From an uncultured Thiotrichaceae bacterium (GTDB lineage: Bacteria > Pseudomonadota > Gammaproteobacteria > Thiotrichales > Thiotrichaceae), in the NCBI GenBank assembly GCA_902727945.1, contig CACVAV010000227.1:1-5103 (forward strand): a stretch of DNA of 5,103 nucleotides, read 5' to 3'. Position numbers and translations under genes: made by a program. How positions within the stretch are numbered: the first letter of the stretch is position 1; the number at the start of each line of letters is the position of its first letter. Below the pieces are notes generated by a model. The model ran no database searches. It was not told the DNA's origin and saw only the letters and a program-made list of their open reading frames with translations. Below, piece after piece: positions 1 to 5,085 of this stretch.

Positions 1-2
1 AG

Positions 3-80
3 CATCTGACGCGGATTCAGGGCAGTAAATTGTGGCACATGGCCTTGTTGGAAATGTGGTTGCAGAAGCAAGGAATTTAA
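3..80 (+). CDS. 3' end of an unidentified gene, possibly asparagine synthase-like (partial)
   Basis: An open frame enters from the left edge and runs 25 codons to TAA at 78-80. The visible C-terminus ends LWHMALLEMWLQKQGI. A Leu-Trp followed by a hydrophobic stretch and a Glu-x-Trp-Leu near the very C-terminus resembles the last helix of glutamine-hydrolysing asparagine synthase (AsnB-type) proteins, including those in exopolysaccharide clusters. That identification rests on memory of the family and a very short segment. The stop lies 5 bases before the murU ATG, so the two genes are probably co-transcribed and the murU ribosome binding site lies inside this gene's end. It does not resemble the C-terminus of AmgK, the usual partner of MurU. 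That the frame is coding is fairly likely; the family name is tentative. Confidence 0.45.
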   Translation, partial: HLTRIQGSKLWHMALLEMWLQKQGI

Positions 81-85
81 TATCC

Positions 86-769
86 ATGAAAGCAATGATT
101 CTCGCTGCCGGACATGGCACACGGATGCGCCCCCTAACCGATCACACACCTAAACCTCTGCTACCCGTTGGTGGCAAGCCACTGATTGTCTGGCACATTG
201 AAAAGCTGGCCAAAGCCGGTTATCAGGATATAGTTATTAATATAGGCTGGCTGGGCGATCAGATTCCGGCAGCACTAGGCAACGGTGAACAATGGGGAGT
301 ACAGCTACATTACTCTGATGAGCAACAGGAAGGTGTGCTGGAAACCGCAGGTGGCATTGTTAAAGCGTTGCCCCTGCTCGGTAACAAACCCTTTTTAGTG
401 ATCAATGGCGACATTTGGTGTAATTACCCCTGCATGCCTGTTGCGCTTCAGGATAATGACCTCGCCCATTTAATCCTGGTGAGAAACCCGGCTCACAACC
501 CTGATGGTGATTTTACATTACAGGAGGGGCGTGTTTCTGATGAAAAAAACCTACGCCACACCTTCAGCGGCATAGGGTTTTACAATCCCAAATTATTCGA
601 CACACTCAGTTATGGCAAACGACCGCTTGCTCCACTACTGCGGGAGGCAATGCACAGCAACCTGATTAGCGGAGAGCTTCATCAGGGGGAATGGCTGGAT
701 ATTGGTACACCAGAAAGATTGCAGGCTTTAGATGAACATTTATCCGGCTCGCAAAGACTTAGTGTTTAA
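86..769 (+). CDS. murU: MurU, N-acetylmuramate alpha-1-phosphate uridylyltransferase
   Basis: This cytoplasmic nucleotidyltransferase (227 aa) converts MurNAc-1-phosphate plus UTP to UDP-MurNAc in the AmgK/MurU recycling route, which bypasses de novo precursor synthesis. The sequence shows a complete sugar-nucleotidyltransferase fold: the signature LAAGHGTRMRPLT at residues 6-18, KPLLPVGGKPL at 23-33, ETAGGI at 86-91, the metal-binding NGD at 107-109, TFSGIGFY at 159-166 and WLDIGTPERL at 203-212 with the second metal Asp. The length and the short C-terminus after the last helix match MurU rather than the longer glucose- or mannose-1-phosphate enzymes. ATG 86 is chosen because the conserved MKAMILAAG begins there and AGGAA lies 10 bases upstream; a GTG at 32 in the same frame would add 18 unconserved residues. 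The 3' end overlaps the convergent zrA gene by 11 bp. A generic sugar-1-phosphate nucleotidyltransferase is the main alternative, since amgK is not visible beside it. Confidence 0.88.
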   Translation: MKAMILAAGHGTRMRPLTDHTPKPLLPVGGKPLIVWHIEKLAKAGYQDIVINIGWLGDQIPAALGNGEQWGVQLHYSDEQQEGVLETAGGIVKALPLLGNKPFLVINGDIWCNYPCMPVALQDNDLAHLILVRNPAHNPDGDFTLQEGRVSDEKNLRHTFSGIGFYNPKLFDTLSYGKRPLAPLLREAMHSNLISGELHQGEWLDIGTPERLQALDEHLSGSQRLSV

Positions 770-953
770 CAGGCTTATTAGTATAAAAGCGGTGACCACA
801 TTCCTGACAAAGATAACGTTTCTTCTTCAGAAAAAATAAGCGGTGCCACATTCCCCGTGGAATACGCAACATATAGCCACCGGGAAGTTCACATCTGGGA
901 CATAAGGTAAATTCATCAACCTCTTCAACGAAGTTGGTGGGAGTTTGTGACAT
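759..953 (-). CDS. small CxxC/CxxC zinc-ribbon protein, copy A (zrA)
   Basis: A 64-aa protein with two cysteine pairs, CPRC at residues 18-21 and CQEC at 49-52, separated by 27 residues, which is the pattern of a single zinc ribbon. Between them are PGGY, an Arg/Trp-rich strand, the hydrophobic LFFL and a Lys-rich turn; the end reads HRFY. It resembles short zinc-ribbon proteins of unknown function common in proteobacteria and cyanobacteria, so the role is unknown; metal binding is inferred from the cysteines. It is a paralog of the next gene upstream (1029-1232), with about 26 of 40 core residues identical and a 2-residue gap. ATG 953 is chosen because it gives the same 17-residue lead before CPRC as the paralog and lies 8 bases after a weak GAG. 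ATG 956 and GTG 962 are alternatives. The stop overlaps the murU 3' end, tail to tail. Confidence 0.72.
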   Translation of the reverse strand: MSQTPTNFVEEVDEFTLCPRCELPGGYMLRIPRGMWHRLFFLKKKRYLCQECGHRFYTNKPVKH

Positions 954-958
954 CATTA

Positions 959-989
959 ACACTCGTTAGATTATTATGGGCACGAGTGT
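959..989 (-). promoter_or_regulatory. 8-bp inverted repeat over the zrA translation start region
   Basis: ACACTCGT at 959-966 and ACGAGTGT at 982-989 are perfect inverted repeats separated by 15 bases. On the minus strand the downstream arm contains the only Shine-Dalgarno-like bases (GAG, 964-962) and ends 5 bases before ATG 953. The loop contains the candidate -10 of zrA. The element could act as an operator or as an mRNA hairpin hiding the ribosome binding site; the symmetry is seen, the role is inferred. Confidence 0.4.
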
Positions 990-1000
990 AGGCGCTACAA
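973..1000 (-). promoter_or_regulatory. candidate promoter for zrA
   Basis: On the minus strand TTGTAG (1000-995) is followed after 16 bases by CATAAT (978-973). The -10 matches the sigma70 consensus at 5 of 6 positions, the -35 at only 3 of 6. It lies in the 75-base gap between zrB and zrA, and the predicted transcript would start around 966, so the inverted repeat 959-989 would flank the -10. It is weak evidence that zrA can be transcribed separately from zrB. Confidence 0.28.
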
Positions 1001-1028
1001 ACAGGAATTACGCACAAGAATATTTTAT

Positions 1029-1232
1029 TTACTCATATTCATCTTCGCTATGAAGATAAAACCGGTGGTCACACTCCTGGCACAAATAACGTCTTTCCCG
1101 GGAAAAGAAAAACACCCAACGCCGCCACAATGGACGGTGAATACGCCGGATATAACCGCCAGGCGTTTCACACCTGGGGCACAGCTCCACAACATCAGAA
1201 CCATACGAAAACATAGGATGAAAATCAGCCAT
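1029..1232 (-). CDS. small CxxC/CxxC zinc-ribbon protein, copy B (zrB)
   Basis: A 67-aa protein with CPRC at residues 18-21 and CQEC at 51-54, 29 residues apart, and the same PGGY, RI-R--W-R and RYLCQEC-HRFY blocks as copy A. The hydrophobic-basic stretch between the pairs reads WVFFFSRERR, two residues longer than in copy A, and the C-terminus is acidic (SEDEYE) where copy A is basic. These differences suggest divergence after a tandem duplication. A single zinc ribbon is inferred; function is unknown, with nucleic-acid or protein binding the usual roles of such domains. ATG 1232 is supported by GGTGAGG just upstream (GAGG at 1240-1237, a short 4-base spacing). It lies 109 bases downstream of the folE2 stop on the same strand, with no obvious terminator between, so co-transcription with folE2 is possible. 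Confidence 0.78.
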   Translation of the reverse strand: MADFHPMFSYGSDVVELCPRCETPGGYIRRIHRPLWRRWVFFFSRERRYLCQECDHRFYLHSEDEYE

Positions 1233-1250
1233 TGAACCTCACCAGCACTT

Positions 1251-1267
1251 TATAGAAATGTTCTATA
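1251..1267. repeat. 7-bp palindrome upstream of zrB, operator-like
   Basis: TATAGAA (1251-1257) and TTCTATA (1261-1267) are perfect inverted repeats around ATG. The element ends 18 bases before the zrB start codon, where a repressor site or core promoter would be expected; on the minus strand TATAAA (1254-1249) could serve as a -10, although no good -35 is visible. The plus strand includes GAAATGTT, reminiscent of half of the gammaproteobacterial Zur box, but the other half does not match well. The short 3-base loop with AT-rich arms makes a DNA-binding site more plausible than a stable RNA hairpin. Confidence 0.35.
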
Positions 1268-1341
1268 GTTTAAGTCGCTAACCGAAGAAATGCCTTTTTT
1301 GACTGATGGAAGGTTGGATAAGCACTACGAAACAGACCCGA

Positions 1342-2328
1342 TCAACAACTGATATATTCACCCGCATCATCTCTGTAGCCGCCATCTACACCTTTTACCG
1401 CAATAGCCACTGCATCGTGAGCATGCAGGCTTTCCATGTGATTTACCCGAATCCAGAAATCACGCACCGCAATATCCTCAGATAACACACCTTTTAAGCG
1501 TCGCGCAGCATCTTCGCAAAACATCAGGTTCGATGCATTCAGCCGGGCAAATTCCTGCTCATCTTCGCGTTTAACAGTTGCCTGTACCGGTGTCTGTAAG
1601 GTGTTTTCGATTTGGTCAATCAGGTTAGTCAAGGGTAAATGACGGGCCTTCTCCGTCAGTTTAATTTTGACTTGTGCAATGCTACGCTGGCTATGTGGCG
1701 TTGCGCTGATGCCTTCTGTTGTACCTAACCATTGAAATATTTCTTCCGAATCCAATTGCTGGTTTTCGCCAAAGGTATCGCGAAACCCCTCCTGGATCAA
1801 CTGGCGAGCCAAAGCAGCCGACTGCGGACAGGTGGAAGAATAAGCTACGTCCACGCCGACCTCCATATCAAAATGCCCTTCACGCATCGTAGCCAGTACT
1901 CTCACCGGGTAGCTTTTCCAACCACTATTGTCACTTTTCAGCGAGCGGCGGCGCTCAAAGTAATTAAACCGGCATTCCAGATAAGCAGAGGTACTCACAC
2001 CTTTTTGCGAGGCGACAAACCGCGTCACAATATCACGTAATAATCCCGGAGTCAGTTCATTCATTCCCAGCATTTCATCCAGCATCAGATAGAGCCGGGA
2101 CATATGTATGCCCTTACTATTCGGGTCAGCAAGGTTCACATAAGCCTGCACGTGCGCAACGGTCTGCACCTGCCGCTGATCCGGCGTCATTATAAAAACC
2201 GGCATTTCGATTTCACTCATACCGACCCAGTTCAACGTCCCCTGAGGAAGTATGTGCGACTGTTTGGCAACATCCGGCATTGTATTGTCATCACAATACG
2301 AATTCTCACAGATCTTGGATACGCTCAT
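1342..2328 (-). CDS. folE2: GTP cyclohydrolase FolE2 (type IB)
   Basis: This enzyme converts GTP to 7,8-dihydroneopterin triphosphate, the first step of tetrahydrofolate (and queuosine) biosynthesis in the cytoplasm. The 328-aa protein shows the type IB signatures: WVGMSEIEMPV near residues 34-44, KGIHMSR at 72-78, the metal-site motif STCPQS at 165-170, HSQRS at 212-216, NLMFCEDAARR at 267-277 and NHMESLHAHDAVA at 296-308. ATG 2328 is preferred because AGGA lies 7 bases upstream (2339-2336); a GTG at 2346 would add six residues and include that site. About 16 residues precede the usual MPDVA-like start of the family, and an internal ATG at 2280 lacks a ribosome binding site. FolE2 tolerates metals other than zinc and is under Zur control in several bacteria, where it replaces zinc-dependent FolE. 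One oddity is Gln where I expect a second Cys in the CPC motif. Confidence 0.93.
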   Translation of the reverse strand: MSVSKICENSYCDDNTMPDVAKQSHILPQGTLNWVGMSEIEMPVFIMTPDQRQVQTVAHVQAYVNLADPNSKGIHMSRLYLMLDEMLGMNELTPGLLRDIVTRFVASQKGVSTSAYLECRFNYFERRRSLKSDNSGWKSYPVRVLATMREGHFDMEVGVDVAYSSTCPQSAALARQLIQEGFRDTFGENQQLDSEEIFQWLGTTEGISATPHSQRSIAQVKIKLTEKARHLPLTNLIDQIENTLQTPVQATVKREDEQEFARLNASNLMFCEDAARRLKGVLSEDIAVRDFWIRVNHMESLHAHDAVAIAVKGVDGGYRDDAGEYISC

Positions 2329-2365
2329 GAAAGGTTCCTGAACCACAACTGGCTAGATAAAAGTG

Positions 2366-2396
2366 TATAAAGTGGAGGTACCGTAACAAAAGTCAA
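2366..2396 (-). promoter_or_regulatory. candidate promoter in the mreD-folE2 gap
   Basis: The 82-base gap between mreD and folE2 contains, on the minus strand, TTGACT (2396-2391, 5 of 6 to the -35 consensus) and TTTATA (2371-2366), 19 bases apart, which is longer than ideal. No hairpin followed by a T-run is visible in the gap, so read-through from mreD also remains possible. No convincing Zur-type palindrome was seen here; the only short palindrome is GGTACC. Confidence 0.25.
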
Positions 2397-2410
2397 GGAG
2401 GGACAGCAAA

Positions 2411-2899
2411 TCAGGCGACTTTACGTGGGGTATAAAAGTAACTGAGGAACCAGTGATAAAACGGCCAGATCACTAAACTACTGATTAACGGCCCCCAGTA
2501 AGCTAAACCACCGCTGGCTTGCCCGAGAATTTCGCTGATCCATAAATTCACCAGCATAAACAAACCAATAACAATGAAAACTAAGGCAAACTGCTGAACA
2601 TAGGCATCCGGTGTCATCCGTAACCCTAAGCGTACTGAAATATAGGCCACCATGACATAACCCAAGGCAAACTGCCCTAGCAGGGAGCCGGATAAAACAT
2701 CAGTGAGCAGCCCCATGAAAAAAGCCATGAACAGGCTACTGTCCTGACGCAGTATTAATGCCCAGTGCAATAAAGCCAGTGCCACCCAGTCCGGTTTCCA
2801 CACCATCCACTCACCGGATAAAGGTAAATTATTAAACATTTCAGCAATCAGCATGGTCAGCCAGACCGCTCCGGTAAAGCGTGGAATATTCTGATTCAC
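2411..2899 (-). CDS. mreD: rod shape-determining protein MreD
   Basis: An inner-membrane protein of 162 aa that, with MreB, MreC, RodA and PBP2, forms the complex guiding lateral peptidoglycan synthesis in rod-shaped cells. It is almost wholly hydrophobic, with about five to six predicted membrane segments, and contains the family pattern KPDWVALALLHWALI (35-49), then FFMGLLTDVLSGSLLGQFAL (60-79). The length equals that of E. coli MreD as I recall it. It starts with GTG at 2899, whose bases overlap the mreC TGA (2898-2896) as GTGA, a typical translational-coupling arrangement. A GGAG at 2910-2907, 7 bases upstream, supports this start. The C-terminus carries a short basic tail. Identity is secure from sequence plus operon position. 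Confidence 0.95.
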   Translation of the reverse strand: MNQNIPRFTGAVWLTMLIAEMFNNLPLSGEWMVWKPDWVALALLHWALILRQDSSLFMAFFMGLLTDVLSGSLLGQFALGYVMVAYISVRLGLRMTPDAYVQQFALVFIVIGLFMLVNLWISEILGQASGGLAYWGPLISSLVIWPFYHWFLSYFYTPRKVA

Positions 2900-3888
2900 T
2901 GTGCAGCTCCGGCCACTTGAGCACTGTTTGTCTTTGCTTCAGGGTTGGCATTATTCGTATTTTCTGACGGCTCATCAGCCGGCTGTGGTGCAACTTCCGG
3001 CTCTGCATTACGCCACAACAATAATACTTCACGGGTATTCTGAAAATTAATCAAAGGCCTGGCTTTTATATTTGCAAAAGGGTCACCCGGCACATAATTC
3101 ACACCATTGGACACCACCTCAGCCACCTGAAAATCAGCCGGGAATAAGCCGTCAAGGCCTGAGCTGACAAATATATCACCATCCCGCACATCACTCTCAG
3201 CGACAATACTTTTTAACTCAAGCACATCGGGTTTACCCGTTCCACTGGCCAGCGCCCGCTTATTAGTCCGCAGATTCCGCACCGGAATAGCATGCTGCAG
3301 GTCAGTAATTAATATCACTTGTGCACTGAGCGGGGTGACACTAATCACCTGCCCAAAGATATTACCACCCTGCGACTGCGCCTTATCACCATCAGCAAGC
3401 ACCACCTGCTTCACAAAAACACCATCACGGGTGCCTTTATTGATGGTGACAACACTCTGCCCGCGATAATCCGAAGCCGAGAGAATCTCAGCCATCGTAA
3501 ACGAGAAGTCGGGGCGTTTAGAAATTTTCAATAATGACCTGAGGCGTTCATTCTGCTGTTTAATAATTTTCATGTTGCGGTAGTCAGCTTTAATTTCCAG
3601 TAGCCGCGCTTCAAGCTCCGCATTTTGTTTGGAAACCCGGGTCTGGTCAGCAAAGAAACCTTCCGTTACATTATAAGCTCGGAACGGCGCATCAACCGCC
3701 AACTGTAGAGGATAGCCAATAATTGAAAATAGCGTGCGCACGGGCAACGTATTTGACGGACTACGATGATCAACAAACATCAGTGTCAGAGCAATTAATA
3801 TGAGCACAACAAAACGGATAAACAGCCCCGGTGTTGCGTGATGATCTACATCGTAAATAGCCGCCTCCAAGCTTTGTATAAGTCGCAC
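2896..3888 (-). CDS. mreC: cell shape-determining protein MreC
   Basis: A bitopic inner-membrane protein of 330 aa whose periplasmic part organises the elongasome and interacts with PBP2. A short cytoplasmic N-terminus is followed by a membrane segment at about residues 22-39 ending in FVDHRS, a coiled coil at about 78-120, then the beta-barrel core, with INKGTRDGV (149-157), ITDLQHAIPV (194-203), ASGTGKPDVLEL (214-225) and GDIFVSSGLDGLFP (237-250). The last 35 residues are Pro/Ala/Asn-rich and probably disordered. An insertion-like DGDKAQSQGGN lies before IFGQV. The start is uncertain: an in-frame TGA immediately precedes GTG 3888, no Shine-Dalgarno is visible, and a stem-loop fills 3890-3917. 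TTG 3870 and ATT 3858 are the other in-frame options; the latter sits 5 bases after GGAGG. The product is certain, the exact N-terminus is not. Confidence 0.93.
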   Translation of the reverse strand: MRLIQSLEAAIYDVDHHATPGLFIRFVVLILIALTLMFVDHRSPSNTLPVRTLFSIIGYPLQLAVDAPFRAYNVTEGFFADQTRVSKQNAELEARLLEIKADYRNMKIIKQQNERLRSLLKISKRPDFSFTMAEILSASDYRGQSVVTINKGTRDGVFVKQVVLADGDKAQSQGGNIFGQVISVTPLSAQVILITDLQHAIPVRNLRTNKRALASGTGKPDVLELKSIVAESDVRDGDIFVSSGLDGLFPADFQVAEVVSNGVNYVPGDPFANIKARPLINFQNTREVLLLWRNAEPEVAPQPADEPSENTNNANPEAKTNSAQVAGAAQ

Positions 3889-3889
3889 T

Positions 3890-3917
3890 CAGGCACATGG
3901 ACTAATCCATGCGCCCG
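3890..3917 (-). promoter_or_regulatory. stem-loop directly upstream of the mreC start
   Basis: In the minus-strand transcript, bases 3917-3906 pair with 3901-3890 to give a 12-bp stem with two G-U pairs and the tetraloop UUAG (3905-3902); the central arms are CATGGA and TCCATG. It ends one base before the mreC GTG codon (3888-3886), where the ribosome binding site would normally be. No U-run follows, so it is not a standard intrinsic terminator. Possible roles are translational control of mreC, an RNA processing site separating mreB from mreCD, or partial attenuation that keeps MreB in excess. The pairing is seen directly; the role is inferred. Confidence 0.5.
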
Positions 3918-3973
3918 GAACTTAGAAATTTTTAGTATTGATATCGGGTCTATCGAATCTGGGTAACTATAGT

Positions 3974-5020
3974 TTAGTCTGTTGCCAGAAAAGCGTCACC
4001 TTCTGCTTCAAGCATTTCCAGAATCCGGCCACCACCACGTGCCACACAGGTCAACGGGTCATCAGCGATCACCACAGGGATACCTGTTTCTTCCATCAGC
4101 AAGCGATCAAGGTCACGTAATAATGCACCACCACCGGTCAACACAATACCACGTTCAGCAACATCCGCACCCAATTCGGGTGGAGTCTGCTCCAGTGCTG
4201 TTTTCACTGCACTGACAATCCCGAATAACGGTTCCTGCAACGCCTCCAGAATTTCATTACTGGTTAAGGTGAAACTACGGGGCACACCTTCTGACAGGTT
4301 ACGACCCTTCACTTCAATTTCCAGTAATTCTTTGCCCGGATAAGCTGAACCAATCTCACATTTGATACGTTCTGCGGTAGCTTCACCAATCAACATGCCG
4401 TAGTTACGACGCACATAACTGATAATTGCCTCATCCAGCCGGTCACCACCAATACGCACAGAAGCCGAATAAACGATGCCGCGCAATGACATAATTGCCA
4501 CTTCAGAGGTGCCACCACCAATATCAAGCACCATCGAACCAATGGCTTCATCTACCGGAATACCTGCACCAATCGCGGCAGCCATCGGCTCTTCAATCAG
4601 ATAAACCTTACGTGCACCCGCACCTAATGCGGAATCTTTGATGGCACGGCGCTCAACCTGAGTAGCACCACAAGGCACACAAATCACCACACGAGGGCTT
4701 GGGCGCAAGATACGACCGGAGTCGACTTTACGGATAAAATGCTGAAGCATTTTCTCTGTATAAGTAAAATCAGCAATAACGCCATCTTTCATCGGGCGGA
4801 TAGCATTAATGTTTTCCGGCGTTCGCCCTAACATTTTTTTAGCTTCAGCACCGACAGCTTCGATTGATTTCGGGCCACCCGGACCACGATCCTGTCGAAT
4901 AGCAACAACGGAAGGTTCGTCCAGAACGATCCCCTTGCCACGCATATAAATCAACGTGTTAGCAGTACCGAGGTCAACAGAAATATCATTGGAAAATAAA
5001 CCAGAAATGGCCTTGAACAT
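3974..5020 (-). CDS. mreB: rod shape-determining protein MreB (bacterial actin)
   Basis: An actin-like ATPase of 348 aa that forms membrane-bound filaments on the inner face of the cytoplasmic membrane and guides cell-wall elongation. It has phosphate-1 motif DLGTANT (16-22), the catalytic-region LIEEPMAAAIGAG (141-153), phosphate-2 motif DIGGGTSEVA (166-175) and the adenosine motif LTGGGALL (294-301). The amphipathic N-terminus MFKAISGLFS and the hydrophobic YGML loop (207-210) fit membrane attachment in Gram-negative MreB. Its length is within a residue or so of E. coli MreB. ATG 5020 begins at the usual family start; the ribosome binding site is weak (GGA about 10 bases upstream). It is the first gene of mreBCD, with an 85-base gap to mreC that contains the stem-loop at 3890-3917. 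Confidence 0.98.
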   Translation of the reverse strand: MFKAISGLFSNDISVDLGTANTLIYMRGKGIVLDEPSVVAIRQDRGPGGPKSIEAVGAEAKKMLGRTPENINAIRPMKDGVIADFTYTEKMLQHFIRKVDSGRILRPSPRVVICVPCGATQVERRAIKDSALGAGARKVYLIEEPMAAAIGAGIPVDEAIGSMVLDIGGGTSEVAIMSLRGIVYSASVRIGGDRLDEAIISYVRRNYGMLIGEATAERIKCEIGSAYPGKELLEIEVKGRNLSEGVPRSFTLTSNEILEALQEPLFGIVSAVKTALEQTPPELGADVAERGIVLTGGGALLRDLDRLLMEETGIPVVIADDPLTCVARGGGRILEMLEAEGDAFLATD

Positions 5021-5034
5021 CGTAATAAAATCCG

Positions 5035-5062
5035 ACTATAAACTAAAATTTTTTGAATTGAA
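5035..5062 (-). promoter_or_regulatory. candidate promoter for mreBCD
   Basis: On the minus strand TATAGT (5040-5035) matches the -10 consensus at 5 of 6 positions, with TTCAAT (5062-5057) 16 bases upstream as a poor -35. The predicted start would leave only about 8 bases of leader, which is short for mreB, so a promoter further upstream outside the window is also possible. The AT-rich run at 5041-5058 would suit an easily opened region. Confidence 0.25.
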
Positions 5063-5085
5063 TCGCAGAAAACATCCTGTATGAT
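5058..5085 (+). promoter_or_regulatory. candidate promoter of a divergent gene beyond the right edge
   Basis: TTGAAT (5058-5063) is followed after 16 bases by TATGAT (5080-5085), 4 of 6 and 5 of 6 matches to sigma70 consensus, facing out of the window. In Pseudomonas and relatives, gatC of the gatCAB amidotransferase operon is divergent from mreB, so gatC is a reasonable guess for the gene it serves. The guess comes from known synteny; no coding sequence is visible here. Confidence 0.35.

Noticed and set aside
987..999. Short palindrome TGTAG-GCG-CTACA
   Set aside because: Only 5 bp of stem, overlapping the stronger dyad at 959-989; too short to support separately.
1041..1057. 6-bp inverted repeat ATCTTC / GAAGAT near the zrB 3' end
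   Set aside because: It lies inside the coding sequence, is AT-rich, and is not followed by a T-run, so it is unlikely to be a terminator.
1050..1235. Open frame of 61 codons on the plus strand
   Set aside because: It lies fully antisense to zrB, whose cysteine motifs are conserved in its paralog; the plus-strand product has no recognisable motif.
1732..2370. Two plus-strand open frames inside folE2
   Set aside because: They are antisense to conserved FolE2 motifs and have no domain features or supported start.
2841..3032. Minus-strand open frame across the mreC-mreD junction
   Set aside because: It runs out of frame with both genes and through their conserved overlap; no motif supports it.
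3965..3974. Palindrome AACTATAGTT at the mreB stop, sharing CTATAGTTTA with the region upstream of zrB (1263-1272)
   Set aside because: A shared 10-mer between AT-rich stretches is expected by chance in a window of this size, and the contexts differ.
3938..4215. Plus-strand open frames inside the mreB 3' end, His-rich
   Set aside because: They mirror the conserved MreB C-terminal codons; the His content follows from the complement of Val and Met codons and has no other support.
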